NCBI GenBank assembly: GCA_046726435.1
Contig: JBKPAM010000008.1
Span: forward strand, 1-64,000
Length of the DNA stretch: 64,000 nt
Direction: 5' to 3'
From: AC-32 sp046726435
GTDB taxonomy: Bacteria > Actinomycetota > Thermoleophilia > Gaiellales > Gaiellaceae
The position numbers and the translations under genes were made by a program. Under the pieces are notes generated by a model. That model searched no databases. It had not been told where the DNA came from and saw only the letters and a program-made list of their open reading frames with translations. This document shows positions 31,035 to 39,327 of the stretch, in pieces (the stretch's first letter is position 1; each line of letters begins with the position of its first letter).

Positions 31035-31186
31035 CAAGTGAGAGGGAGCTGTTGTCCGGCCGGGGCGCTTCGGCGCCGCGGGAGGCGCGGCACCCACCTG
31101 GCTAGACCAGGTTCACAACGGGCCCCGAGGCATCGGCAGGTTGGAACGAACGGGGGGACCGCCAGTCGGTTCCCCCGTTTGCGTTC
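31035..31186 (+). ncRNA. ssrS: 6S RNA candidate
   Basis: Between the RlpA-like gene and 31211. The block CACCCACCTGG, a short loop, CCAGGTTCACAAC (31091-31119) and CGAGGCATCGGCAGG (31126-31140) match the conserved right arm of Gram-positive 6S RNAs as I know them, and the left and right arms can pair around a central bubble (CGGGGC with GCCCCG). A hairpin at 31144-31186 (GAACG...AACGGGGG against CCCCCGTT...CGTTC) closes the transcript. A TAGAAC -10-like box is at 31023. In Bacillus a 6S gene also lies downstream of aspS. 6S RNA mimics an open promoter and sequesters sigma-70 holoenzyme in stationary phase. Ends are estimates. Confidence 0.65.
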
Positions 31187-31210
31187 GGCGCGGGGTGTCT
31201 ATCCCAGGGC

Positions 31211-31597
31211 ATGCCGTTACCGAGGCAGGTAGCCCACTTCAACCGCCGTGTGACCAATCGCGTCACGCGCCACGTGGCCGGGTGGATGCCGGGATTCGCG
31301 ATCGTGATCCACGTTGGCCGTCGATCCGGCCGAGCCTACGAGACGCCTGTGAACGTGTTTCGCGACGACGGCCGCTACGTGTTCGCGCTGACCTACGGCC
31401 CCGAGAGCGACTGGGTTCGCAACGTGTTGGCAGCCGGCGGCTGCCGGATCAGGACGCGCAGGAGGACGATCGAGTTGCGCGATCCTCGGCGCTTCTCGGA
31501 CCCGGGCCGGCAGGTCGTACCGCCACCTGCGAGGTGGATCCTGGGTCTCATCCACGTGGACCAGTTCCTCGCGCTCTCGCCGGCGAGTGAGGGCTGA
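31211..31597 (+). CDS. Ddn-like deazaflavin (F420)-dependent nitroreductase family protein
   Basis: 128 aa from ATG 31211. The split-barrel core shows GRRSGRAYETPVNVF and ALTYGPESDWVRNVLAAGGC, the pattern of the Ddn/DUF385 family, which binds coenzyme F420 and reduces quinones or other substrates in actinobacteria. N-terminal residues about 1-25 form the amphipathic helix used for membrane association. Single gene; physiological substrate unknown. Its presence suggests that the host makes F420. Confidence 0.85.
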   Translation: MPLPRQVAHFNRRVTNRVTRHVAGWMPGFAIVIHVGRRSGRAYETPVNVFRDDGRYVFALTYGPESDWVRNVLAAGGCRIRTRRRTIELRDPRRFSDPGRQVVPPPARWILGLIHVDQFLALSPASEG

Positions 31598-31713
31598 TCC
31601 GCCTTGTGGATGCATTGGCACGAATTCGTTGCAGCGATGTGGCAATGCAAGATCTGACCCCGGGTTTGCCGCTCGGAGCAGACGCCCCCGTCACGGTGGG
31701 ACCTTGCGATCGC

Positions 31714-31719
31714 TAGCCT
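31714..31719 (+). promoter_or_regulatory. -10 box (TAGCCT) of the mnmA-sigma operon
   Basis: Ends 7 nt before ATG 31727; leaderless layout. Confidence 0.55.
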
Positions 31720-31726
31720 GGGTCTC

Positions 31727-33025
31727 ATGGTCGAGGTTGTCGGCGACTCCTCGCGCGACGGCCGGTGGGTGCTCGTTCGGTTGGCGGTCGACGGCGGGCG
31801 GATCATCAGCGCGGAAGCCGAGGGGCTCGAGCGGCCGCTCGCCGGGCTGACGCTGCTCGAGGCGGCTGCCGTGGGCGGTGACGCGCTCGCGGTCGATGCG
31901 CTCGCGAACGCGCTCGGGCCCGTCTTCGGAGCCGCGCCGAAGAAGGGGCGCGTCGCCGTGGCGATGAGTGGCGGGGTGGACAGCGCGGTCGCGCTCCTGC
32001 GCGCGGGGCCCGATGCGATCGGCGTGACCCTTCGCCTCTGGCTCGACCCACGCGGTCCGGATGCCGAGCGGGCCTGCTGCTCGCCGGAGGCCGTGCTCGC
32101 AGCGCGGGCGACGTGCCATCGTCTCGGGCTCCCGCACGTGACCCTCGACCTGCGCGAGGAGTTCCGCCGCGCGGTGGTCGAGCCGTTCGTGCGCGGCTAC
32201 GCCGAGGGCCTGACGCCGAACCCGTGCATCCGCTGCAACGGCAGCTTCCGCTTCGCCGAGCTGCTCGCGTTCGCCGAGCGCGCCGGGGCCTCGAGGCTCG
32301 CCACCGGCCACTACGCACGAATCGTCGAGCGCGACGGGCGGCTCCTGCTGGCCCGGGCGGCGGACGCGCGGAAGGACCAGTCGTACATGCTGGCGCGTCT
32401 CGACCTCCGCTTCCTGGAGCGCCTCTGGTTCCCGCTCGGCGAGCAGTCCAAGGAGGAGACGCGTGCCGAGGCCGCCCGCGCGGGGCTCGAAGTGGCCTCC
32501 CGCGCCGAGAGCCAGGAGGCCTGCTTTCTCGCCGGCGGCAACTACCGCGACTTCCTCGAGCGCCATGGGCTCGGCTCCCACGAAGGGCCGGTCGTGGACG
32601 AGAGCGGTAAGGAGCTCGGCCGACACGCCGGCTACTGGCGCTTCACCCCGGGCCAGCGGAAAGGGCTCGGCGTCGCGGCCGGCGAGCCGGTCTACGCGCT
32701 TCGAAGCGAGCCGCGCACGAACACCGTCGTGGTCGGGCCCCGAGCCGCGCTCGCCACCGGCGAGGTGACGGCGCGCGGCCGGCTGCACGCTCCCGTCGCC
32801 AGGGCTCATGCGAAGCTGCGCTACCGCTCGCCGGCCGTGGCAGCCGACGTGACGCCCACCGAGAGCGGTTTCCACCTGCGGCTCGACGAGCCCGCGTACG
32901 GCGTGGCGCCCGGCCAGGCCGCGGTGCTCTACGACGGCGATGCCGTGGTCGGGGCGGGCACGATCCAGCCAAGTGCCTCCGAAACCTTCGAGGCGGCTCG
33001 CGCGTTTGAATCGGCGGGCGAATGA
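31727..33025 (+). CDS. mnmA: tRNA-specific 2-thiouridylase with an extra N-terminal domain
   Basis: 432 aa. The MnmA part begins near residue 74: PP-loop VAVAMSGGVDSAVAL, catalytic Cys in LTPNPCIRCNGSF, second Cys in AESQEACFLAGGNY, then TGHYARI and FTPGQRKGLGV, followed by the two C-terminal beta domains. It transfers sulfur to U34 of tRNA-Lys, -Glu and -Gln. The first 70 residues are not part of normal MnmA: DGRWVLVRLAVDGGRIISAE and LAGLTLLEAAAVGGDALAVD recall the IscU/NifU scaffold pattern but contain no Cys. The next gene starts in the stop codon (ATGA). Confidence 0.9.
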   Translation: MVEVVGDSSRDGRWVLVRLAVDGGRIISAEAEGLERPLAGLTLLEAAAVGGDALAVDALANALGPVFGAAPKKGRVAVAMSGGVDSAVALLRAGPDAIGVTLRLWLDPRGPDAERACCSPEAVLAARATCHRLGLPHVTLDLREEFRRAVVEPFVRGYAEGLTPNPCIRCNGSFRFAELLAFAERAGASRLATGHYARIVERDGRLLLARAADARKDQSYMLARLDLRFLERLWFPLGEQSKEETRAEAARAGLEVASRAESQEACFLAGGNYRDFLERHGLGSHEGPVVDESGKELGRHAGYWRFTPGQRKGLGVAAGEPVYALRSEPRTNTVVVGPRAALATGEVTARGRLHAPVARAHAKLRYRSPAVAADVTPTESGFHLRLDEPAYGVAPGQAAVLYDGDAVVGAGTIQPSASETFEAARAFESAGE

Positions 33026-33402
33026 TCGGCGACCAGATCACGCTGACGATTCCGCGCGAAGAGCCGTTCCACGAGGTCGCGCATCTCGTGCTGGGCGGCG
33101 TCGCCGCGCGGCTCAACCTGACCTTCGAGAGCATCGACGACCTCGAGACTGCGCTCGAGGCGGTTCTCGAGCGCGCCTCCGAGGACGGCGAGGTGACCGT
33201 GGAGCTCGTGCTCGAGGAGGGCGCGATCGTCGCCCGTGTCGGACGGTTCTCGTCCGCCGGCCTGCGCGCCGAGCTGGAACGGGAAGCCGACGACGCCGTC
33301 ACCCTGCGCCGGATCCTCGACACCGTCCTCGACGGCTACGAGCTCGACGGCGACGGCTGGCTCGAGCTGCGCAAGGACGTCGAGCATGCGAGCGCCACGT
33401 GA
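33022..33402 (+). CDS. Degenerate anti-sigma (RsbW/SpoIIAB-like) protein
   Basis: 126 aa from ATG 33022, overlapping mnmA (ATGA) and the sigma-factor gene (GTGA). The layout REEPFHEVAHLVLGGVAARL, IDDLETALEAVLERA and EVTVELVLEEGAIVARVGRF is that of the GHKL-type ATPase domain of anti-sigma kinases, but the N-box Asn and the DxGxG box are missing, so ATP binding and kinase activity are doubtful. Position right before a SigB/F-type sigma factor supports a role in binding that factor. A sigma-binding protein without kinase function is the best inference. Confidence 0.65.
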   Translation: MIGDQITLTIPREEPFHEVAHLVLGGVAARLNLTFESIDDLETALEAVLERASEDGEVTVELVLEEGAIVARVGRFSSAGLRAELEREADDAVTLRRILDTVLDGYELDGDGWLELRKDVEHASAT

Positions 33403-34178
33403 CGCACGACAGCGACAAGGTCCTGCTCCACCGCTACCACGAGCAGGGCGACCTGGCTGCCCGCGAACAGCTGATCGAGCAGTACATGTCGCTCGTGCGC
33501 TCGCTGGCCCGGCGCTACTCGTACCGGGGCGAGCAGCTCGAGGACCTCGTCCAGATCGGAGCCATCGGCCTGATCAAGGCGATCGATCGCTTCGACATCA
33601 ACCGCGGTGTCGAGCTTACGACCTACGCGACGCCGAACATCATCGGCGAGATCAAGCGCCACTTCCGCGACCGCGGGTGGTCGGTGCGCGTCCCGCGCGG
33701 GCTCCAGGAGCTGAACATCCAGCTCTCTCGGCTGATCGAGGAGCTCACGGTCCAGCTGGGCCGCTCGCCGACGATCGCGGAGCTGGCAAAGGGGGCCGAG
33801 GTGAGCGAGGAAGAGGTGCTCGAGGCGCTCGAGAGCGGCCGCGCCTACAGCTCGCTTTCGCTCTCGGCGGGCTCGAGCAATGACGAGGACGGCGAGCTCG
33901 ACCCGCTCGAGTCGCTGGGCACGGAGGAGCTCCAGTACGAGGTCTCCGAGGACCGGGCCGTGCTCGCTCCGGGCTTCCGCGTGCTGGACGAGCGCGAGCG
34001 GAAGATCCTGCACCTGCGGTTCTTCGAGGGCCTGACCCAGTCGCAGATCGCCCAGCAGGTCGGGATCTCCCAGATGCACGTTTCTCGGTTGATCCGGCGC
34101 TCGCTCGAGAAGATCCGCGACGAGATCGCAGGCGACGAGCTCGAGGAAGCGCAGCGCCGCGCTGCGAGCGGCCCCTAG
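33399..34178 (+). CDS. RNA polymerase sigma factor, SigB/SigF/SigG type
   Basis: 259 aa from GTG 33399. Region 2: REQLIEQYMSLVRSLARRYS, EDLVQIGAIGLIKAIDRFD and TTYATPNIIGEIKRHFRDRG with VRVPRGLQELN; region 3: LTVQLGRSPTIAELAKGAEV; region 4: LDERERKILHLRFFEGLTQS, QIAQQVGISQMHVSRLIRRS. This is the alternative sigma subgroup for stress or sporulation-type responses in Gram-positives. It is encoded together with a tRNA thiolase and an anti-sigma-like protein, and ends in a shared CTAG with the convergent gene. Confidence 0.92.
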   Translation: MTHDSDKVLLHRYHEQGDLAAREQLIEQYMSLVRSLARRYSYRGEQLEDLVQIGAIGLIKAIDRFDINRGVELTTYATPNIIGEIKRHFRDRGWSVRVPRGLQELNIQLSRLIEELTVQLGRSPTIAELAKGAEVSEEEVLEALESGRAYSSLSLSAGSSNDEDGELDPLESLGTEELQYEVSEDRAVLAPGFRVLDERERKILHLRFFEGLTQSQIAQQVGISQMHVSRLIRRSLEKIRDEIAGDELEEAQRRAASGP

Positions 34179-35491
34179 GCGGTCTGCTCCCAGATCCAGT
34201 CGGCCACCTGCGTGACGACGTCCGGGCCGCCGTCGGCGAGCACGTCGTGCCCGACTCCTTCCGGGCGGAGGAGCTCGACCTGCGAGACAGCGCTCGTGAA
34301 ACGGGCCAGATCGTCCTCCGCCGCCCACGTCCCAGCGACCAGCAGCACCGGCAGCCCGCTCGCGGCCAGCTGCGCCCACGTCGTGGAGGGAAGCGCGAGA
34401 GCCGTCCCGTGCTCGATCGCTGCCACGACCCTCGGCGGGACGGTGACGGCGGCCGTCTCTCGCGCCTTGGCCTCGTTTCGTTCCACGTACGCCTCGTACG
34501 GCAGGAGCGGGTCGAACGGCGGGTCCCAGTAGCCCGCGTCGAGGACGACGAGCGCGGTCAGGCGGTCCGGGTGGCGCGCCGCGACGTGGCAGCCGACGTC
34601 GCCGCCCCACGAGTAGCCGACGAACGCAGCGCGCTCGATCGAAAGGGCGTCAAGCAGGGGCGGGACGAGATCGGCCAGCGCGTGAGGGTGGTACGCGGGC
34701 GGCTGCAGCTCCGGCGACTGCCCGAAGCCGGGCGCGTCGAGTGCGAGCACCCGAAATCCGCGGCTCGCGAGGAGCGGTCCTGCCTCGCCGAGGGCGAGGC
34801 TCCCCCGCGAGGCGAGGCCGACCCCGTGCCAGTAGAGGAGGGGGCGAGCGTCCGGCTCGCCCCAGCCGCGGACGAACACGCTTGTCCCGGCGGCGTCGAG
34901 CCGGTGTCCGTCGCTGAGAGCGGGCAGGACCTCCTCGCGTAGAGCACGAGGCACCACGACTCCGAGCCGTTGCTCGGCCTCGCTCGACGCGGAGAGGTAG
35001 GCGCCGACGGCCTCGTCGATCGTCGAGGGCTCGCCCACGACGCCGAGCGGCCCGAGCAGGAAGTCGTGCATCTTCGCCAGCTGGTCGCGCACGAGCTCCT
35101 CCGGGCCGCCGGCGCGTTTCGCCGCGAGCCAGAGGATCCAATCCCAGAAGTGCGCGTCCAGCGCGACCAGCGTGTCGGCGCTCACCCGCCAGGGCGGCCG
35201 CTCGCGCATCGGCTCGCCGGGGAAGATGAGGTCGATCTTGGTCGGCCCGGGCAGCATCAGCATGTAGGTCGGTCGGTCGCCGAGCGGGTCCCACTGCTGC
35301 GCGAGTGGCTCCAACGGCGCCACCAGCTCGGGCAGTGCCTCCGCGAGCGCCGTGAAGTCGTCGGTCTGCACCGCAAAGTCCCAGTCCGAGAGCGGCGTCT
35401 CGGTGCCTGCTGCGCGAGATCCCGCCAGCTCGACGCGGCGAACCGACGGGTCTTGCCCGAGCAACTCGGGCACGCGGGTCACGAAATCCAC
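34175..35491 (-). CDS. Nucleotidyltransferase-alpha/beta-hydrolase fusion protein
   Basis: 438 aa from GTG 35491. Residues 1-170: minimal nucleotidyltransferase domain, VRRVELAGSRAAGTETPLSD followed by WDFAV, giving the GS...DxD signature, and a third acidic residue in KIDLIF, as in MNT/kanamycin-nucleotidyltransferase-like proteins. Residues about 195-438: alpha/beta hydrolase with LLYWHGVG (oxyanion), nucleophile elbow VGYSWGGDVG, and catalytic His in EGVGHDVL; an Asp is available in LDAGYWD. I do not know a characterised protein with this pairing. Divergent from alaS across 19 bp with overlapping -10 boxes; convergent with the sigma gene through CTAG. Confidence 0.8.
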   Translation of the reverse strand: MDFVTRVPELLGQDPSVRRVELAGSRAAGTETPLSDWDFAVQTDDFTALAEALPELVAPLEPLAQQWDPLGDRPTYMLMLPGPTKIDLIFPGEPMRERPPWRVSADTLVALDAHFWDWILWLAAKRAGGPEELVRDQLAKMHDFLLGPLGVVGEPSTIDEAVGAYLSASSEAEQRLGVVVPRALREEVLPALSDGHRLDAAGTSVFVRGWGEPDARPLLYWHGVGLASRGSLALGEAGPLLASRGFRVLALDAPGFGQSPELQPPAYHPHALADLVPPLLDALSIERAAFVGYSWGGDVGCHVAARHPDRLTALVVLDAGYWDPPFDPLLPYEAYVERNEAKARETAAVTVPPRVVAAIEHGTALALPSTTWAQLAASGLPVLLVAGTWAAEDDLARFTSAVSQVELLRPEGVGHDVLADGGPDVVTQVADWIWEQTA

Positions 35492-35510
35492 CGCCCGTAG
35501 AATCTCAGCC
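35492..35510. promoter_or_regulatory. Bidirectional leaderless promoter (NTase-hydrolase / alaS)
   Basis: TAGAAT (35498-35503) ends 7 nt before GTG 35511; on the other strand GATTCT (35504-35499) ends 7 nt before GTG 35491. The two boxes overlap by five bases in a 19-bp intergenic gap, the same geometry as 19139-19156. Confidence 0.6.
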
Positions 35511-38036
35511 GTGCAGACGACCGCCGAGCTACGCGCGGGCTACCGCGAGTTCTTCGAATCCAAGGGCCACACGTTCCGGCCCTCGGGCTCGCTGCTCCCG
35601 CGGGCCGACGACAGATCGACGCTCCTGGTCTCGGCGGGCATGCAGCCTCTGATGCCTTTCTTCCTCGGCTTCGAGGATCCGCCGGCGCCGCTGCTCACGA
35701 CGGTGCAGAAGGTGTTCCGCACGCCGGACATCGACGAGGTCGGCCTGAACGCGAGGACGCTGACCTTCTTCGAGATGCTCGGCAACTTCTCGTTCGGTCA
35801 GTACTTCAAGGAGGGCGCGGTCGAGCTCGCCTGGGAGTTCATGTTCGACCGGATGAAGCTCGACAAGGACCGTCTCTGGGTCACGGTGTTCGCGGGCGAT
35901 GCGGAGCTCGGGCTCGGCGAGGACGAGGTCGCGGTCGGAGCCTGGGAGAAGATCGGCATGCCGCCCGAGCGGATCGTGCGCCTGCCGCGCGCAGACAACT
36001 TCTGGTCGGTCGGCGGCCCGGGACCCTGCGGCCCGGACTCGGAGATGTTCTACGACTGGGGTAAAGACGTCGGTTGCGGCCGCGCGGAGTGCGCCCCCGG
36101 CTGCGATTGCGAGCGCTTCCTCGAGTTCTGGAACCTCGTCTTCATGGAGTTCGAGCTGCACGCGGACGGCTCGCTGACGCCCCTGCCGAAGCAGAACATC
36201 GACACCGGAATGGGCCTCGAGCGAGCGGCGCGGATACTCCAGCAGGTCGACTCGGTCTACGACACGGACGGGTACCAGTCGATCATGGGCTGGATTGCGG
36301 AGCGGTCGGGCGTCGCGTACGGCGAGAGCGTCCAGGCGACGAAGGCGCACCGGATCCTCGCCGACCACGGGCGCGGCATGACCTTCCTCGCCGCGGACGG
36401 CGTGACGCCGTCGAACGAGGGTCGCGGCTACGTGATGCGGCGCGTGATCCGGCGGGCGGTCCAGCAGGCCGGCCGGATCGGCCTCGAGCCTCCGTTTCTC
36501 GCGGGGCTCTCGCGGGTCGTGGTCGGACAGATGGACGAGGCGTACCCGGAGCTCGGCGAGAAACGCGATGAGATCGAACGCGTGCTCACCGCGGAGGAGG
36601 AGCGCTTCTCCGAGACGCTGGCGCGCGGCCTGACGCTGTTCGAGGAGGCCGCGGCCGACGGCGAGATCTCCGGCGAGGAGGCCTTCCGCCTGCACGACAC
36701 GTACGGCTTCCCGCTCGAGCTGACGCAGGAACTCGCCCGCGAGCGCGGACTCCCCGTCGACGAGGACGGCTTCCGCCAGCGGATGGAGGAGCAGCGCACA
36801 CGCTCCCGCAAGGCGGTCCAGGAGGTCGAGGTGCGCGTCTCGGGCGACACGCGGAGCGAGTTCGTCGGCTACGAGAAGACCGAGGTGCTGACGGCGATCC
36901 TCGCCTACGAGGACCTGGGCGACGGCCGCTTCCAGGCGAAGCTCGAACAGTCGCCCTTCTACCCGGAGGGCGGTGGGCAGGTCACCGACGCAGGCTTCAT
37001 CGAGAACGAGGAGACCGGCGCCCGCGCGGAGCTCGTAGCGGCGGCACGGCTTCCCGACGACGACCAGGTGCTGACCTTTGCGGGCGAGGGCTTCGAGGCG
37101 GGGATGCGCGTTCGGGCGGTCGTGCCTTGGCAGGTGCGGTTCCCCACGATGGCCAACCACACCGCGACGCACCTGCTCCACAAGGCGCTGCAGGACGTGC
37201 TCGGTGACCACGCGCGCCAGGCGGGCTCGGCGGTGCGGCCGGACAAGCTCCGCTTCGACTTCACGCATCCGCAGGCCGTGACAGGTGAGGAGCGTGCCGA
37301 GATCGAGCGGCGCGTGAACGAGGCCGTCTTCCAGAACCTGCCGGTGCGGGCGTACATCGTCCCGATCGAGGAGGCGCGGCGGCTCGGCGCGATGATGCTC
37401 TTCGGAGAGAAGTACGGGGACGAGGTGCGCGTGGTCGACATCGCGGGCTACTCGCGCGAGCTCTGCGGCGGCACGCACGTGCGGGCGACCGCGGAGATCG
37501 GGCCGTTCGTGATCACCTCCGAGAGCTCGGTCGGCTCCGGCACGCGAAGGATCGAGGCCGTCACCTCCGGCGAGGCGTACGCGCTGCTGCACGGGCGCGC
37601 GAAGGAGGCGGAGGAGCTCCGAGCCGAGCTCGAACGGGCGCGGCGCGAGGGCCCGCGGCGCGTGGAGAAGGTCGAGGTGCGGGTGGAGCCGCGCAGCGAG
37701 GAGGCGATCGGCGGCGTGAACGTGTTCGTCGGCCAAGCGGCCGGGGTGGACGCCGAGGTGTTGCTCGCAGAGTCCGACCGGATCAAGCAGGAGCGCGCGC
37801 CGGCGGCGGTCGTGCTCGGCGCGAGCGAGGACGGGCGGGTCCACCTGGTCGCGAACTTCGACCGCTCGCTGGAGGGCCGCCTCGATGCGGTCGCGGTGAT
37901 CCGCGCCGCGGCGGCCGAGGTCGGCGGCGGCGGCGGTGGCCGCGCAACGATGGCCCGCGCAGGCGGCCGGAACCCGGAGAAGCTCGACGACGCGCTCGCG
38001 AAGGCGGAGGAGGCGCTGCGGCGCGCTCTCGCTTGA
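35511..38036 (+). CDS. alaS: Alanyl-tRNA synthetase
   Basis: 841 aa from GTG 35511. Catalytic core: FFESKGHTFRPSGSLLP, VFRTPDIDEVGLNARTLTFF, GPGPCGPDSEMFYDWG, NIDTGMGLERAA; editing domain: ANHTATHLLHKALQ (HxxxH) and the distal CGGTHVRATAEIG zinc motif; C-terminal coiled coil (KEAEELRAELERARREG) and C-Ala domain with the glycine-rich GGGGGGRATMARAGG. A CGRAEC..GCDCE insertion in the core could bind an additional metal. Charges tRNA-Ala and edits Ser/Gly. Heads alaS-ruvX-mltG-aroE, an order common in actinobacteria. Confidence 0.97.
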   Translation: MQTTAELRAGYREFFESKGHTFRPSGSLLPRADDRSTLLVSAGMQPLMPFFLGFEDPPAPLLTTVQKVFRTPDIDEVGLNARTLTFFEMLGNFSFGQYFKEGAVELAWEFMFDRMKLDKDRLWVTVFAGDAELGLGEDEVAVGAWEKIGMPPERIVRLPRADNFWSVGGPGPCGPDSEMFYDWGKDVGCGRAECAPGCDCERFLEFWNLVFMEFELHADGSLTPLPKQNIDTGMGLERAARILQQVDSVYDTDGYQSIMGWIAERSGVAYGESVQATKAHRILADHGRGMTFLAADGVTPSNEGRGYVMRRVIRRAVQQAGRIGLEPPFLAGLSRVVVGQMDEAYPELGEKRDEIERVLTAEEERFSETLARGLTLFEEAAADGEISGEEAFRLHDTYGFPLELTQELARERGLPVDEDGFRQRMEEQRTRSRKAVQEVEVRVSGDTRSEFVGYEKTEVLTAILAYEDLGDGRFQAKLEQSPFYPEGGGQVTDAGFIENEETGARAELVAAARLPDDDQVLTFAGEGFEAGMRVRAVVPWQVRFPTMANHTATHLLHKALQDVLGDHARQAGSAVRPDKLRFDFTHPQAVTGEERAEIERRVNEAVFQNLPVRAYIVPIEEARRLGAMMLFGEKYGDEVRVVDIAGYSRELCGGTHVRATAEIGPFVITSESSVGSGTRRIEAVTSGEAYALLHGRAKEAEELRAELERARREGPRRVEKVEVRVEPRSEEAIGGVNVFVGQAAGVDAEVLLAESDRIKQERAPAAVVLGASEDGRVHLVANFDRSLEGRLDAVAVIRAAAAEVGGGGGGRATMARAGGRNPEKLDDALAKAEEALRRALA

Positions 38037-38431
38037 AAATTCTTGCGGTCGACTACGGCTCCGCGCGCACAGGTGTCGCGGTCTCCGACCCCACGGGCAC
38101 GATCGCCAGGCCGCTGGGTGTCGTCTTGCGCGCGGCGAGCGAAAACGGGCTCGAGCGGCTGGCGGCCCTGATCCGCGAAGAGGGCGCCGAGCGAGTGGTC
38201 GTCGGGCTGCCGCTGACCCTGCGCGGTGAGCACGGCGCCCAGGCTCAGGAGACCGACGCCTTCGTCGAGGCGCTGCGCGCAGCGGTCGACGTCCCGGTCG
38301 AGAGCTACGACGAGCGCTTCACCACCGGGCTCGCGGCTACCGCTGGCTCCGGCGATGCGCCCGAGGACGCACGCGCAGCGGCCCATCTCCTCTCCAGCTA
38401 CCTCGCGTGGTCGAGCAGCGCACGGGAGTGA
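38033..38431 (+). CDS. ruvX: Putative pre-16S rRNA nuclease / Holliday junction resolvase YqgF
   Basis: 132 aa from TTG 38033, overlapping the alaS stop as TTGA. RNase H-like fold: ILAVDYGSARTGVAVSD at the N-terminus, VVVGLPLTLRGEHG, and VESYDERFTT with conserved acidic residues. YqgF family nucleases mature the 5' end of 16S rRNA. Placement between alaS and mltG is usual for the family. Confidence 0.92.
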   Translation: MKILAVDYGSARTGVAVSDPTGTIARPLGVVLRAASENGLERLAALIREEGAERVVVGLPLTLRGEHGAQAQETDAFVEALRAAVDVPVESYDERFTTGLAATAGSGDAPEDARAAAHLLSSYLAWSSSARE

Positions 38432-39327
38432 CGCCGCCGCGGCCGCGGCCGCCCCGGCGTCCGCCGAAGGCCGTCGTCTACCGCCGGCGCCTGGTCGCGG
38501 TCGGGGTGCTCGTCGCCGGCATCCTGATCGCCTGGTTCGCGTTCGCGAGCGTCCGCGGCAGCGACAAGGCCGCGCCGCCGCCGCCGCCGAAGACGCAGGC
38601 GGGCCCGCCGAAACCGCTCCGGATCGTCTTTCCCGAGGGGTTCACGCGGAGGAAGATGGCCGAGCGGGTGACGGCGGTGGCGGGGATCGCCCGGCGCGAG
38701 CGCGGCAAGCAGGTGAGGCTTCGGGCGAGCACCTATCTCGCCGCGAGCGTGAAGCCCAGGCCTCAGCCCGGCTTCGGCTCCCGCCGGTTCCCGCTGGAAG
38801 GCTTCCTCTTCCCGGCGACCTACGACTTCACGCCGCGCACGACCTCGGCACAGCTCGTGGACGCGCAGCTCCAGGCCTTCAAGCGCAACTGGGCGAAGCT
38901 CGACCTCCGGTATGCCCGCTCGAAGAACCTGACGCCGTACGACGTCCTCACCATCGCCTCGATGATCGAGAAGGAGGCGGCCGCGCCGGAGGAACGCCGG
39001 CTCGTGTCCGCCGTGATCTACAACCGCCTCCACGAGCGGATGGCGCTCGGCATCGACGCCACACTGCGCTACGGGCTCGACATCCCGCCCACCGAGTCGA
39101 TCCACCAGTCGCAGCTCGACAACCCGACGCCGTACAACACCGGCAAGCACACCGGCCTGCCGCCGACCCCGATCGCCAGCCCGGGCCTGGCCTCGCTGCA
39201 GGCCGCCGCGCACCCGGCGAAGGTGGACTACCTCTACTTCGTGCGCAAGCCGGACAAGAAGCACCACTTCTTCACCTCGAGCTTCGCCGCATTCGAGCGC
39301 TACAAGGCCGCCCACGGCTACCGATGA
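38428..39327 (+). CDS. mltG: Endolytic murein transglycosylase
   Basis: 299 aa taking GTG 38428, which overlaps the ruvX stop as GTGA; GTG 38407 is an alternative. Proline-rich cytosolic start, one transmembrane helix (LVAVGVLVAGILIAWFAF), then the extracellular MltG domain: IVFPEGFTRRKMAERV (LysM-like), FPLEGFLFPATYDF, catalytic Glu in LTIASMIEKEAAA, VIYNRLHERMALGIDATLRY, YNTGKHTGLPPTPIASPGL. It cleaves nascent glycan strands and sets their length. Overlaps aroE by ATGA. Confidence 0.93.
   Translation: MTPPRPRPPRRPPKAVVYRRRLVAVGVLVAGILIAWFAFASVRGSDKAAPPPPPKTQAGPPKPLRIVFPEGFTRRKMAERVTAVAGIARRERGKQVRLRASTYLAASVKPRPQPGFGSRRFPLEGFLFPATYDFTPRTTSAQLVDAQLQAFKRNWAKLDLRYARSKNLTPYDVLTIASMIEKEAAAPEERRLVSAVIYNRLHERMALGIDATLRYGLDIPPTESIHQSQLDNPTPYNTGKHTGLPPTPIASPGLASLQAAAHPAKVDYLYFVRKPDKKHHFFTSSFAAFERYKAAHGYR

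Noticed and set aside
31035..31186. SRP (4.5S) RNA
   Set aside because: The conserved GGAAGGAAGCAGC-type apical loop is absent; the 6S-type CACCCACCT/AGGTTCAC arm fits better.
35529..37844. 771-codon open frame antisense to alaS
   Set aside because: Same shadow effect; composition is the mirror of alaS codons and no motif is seen.
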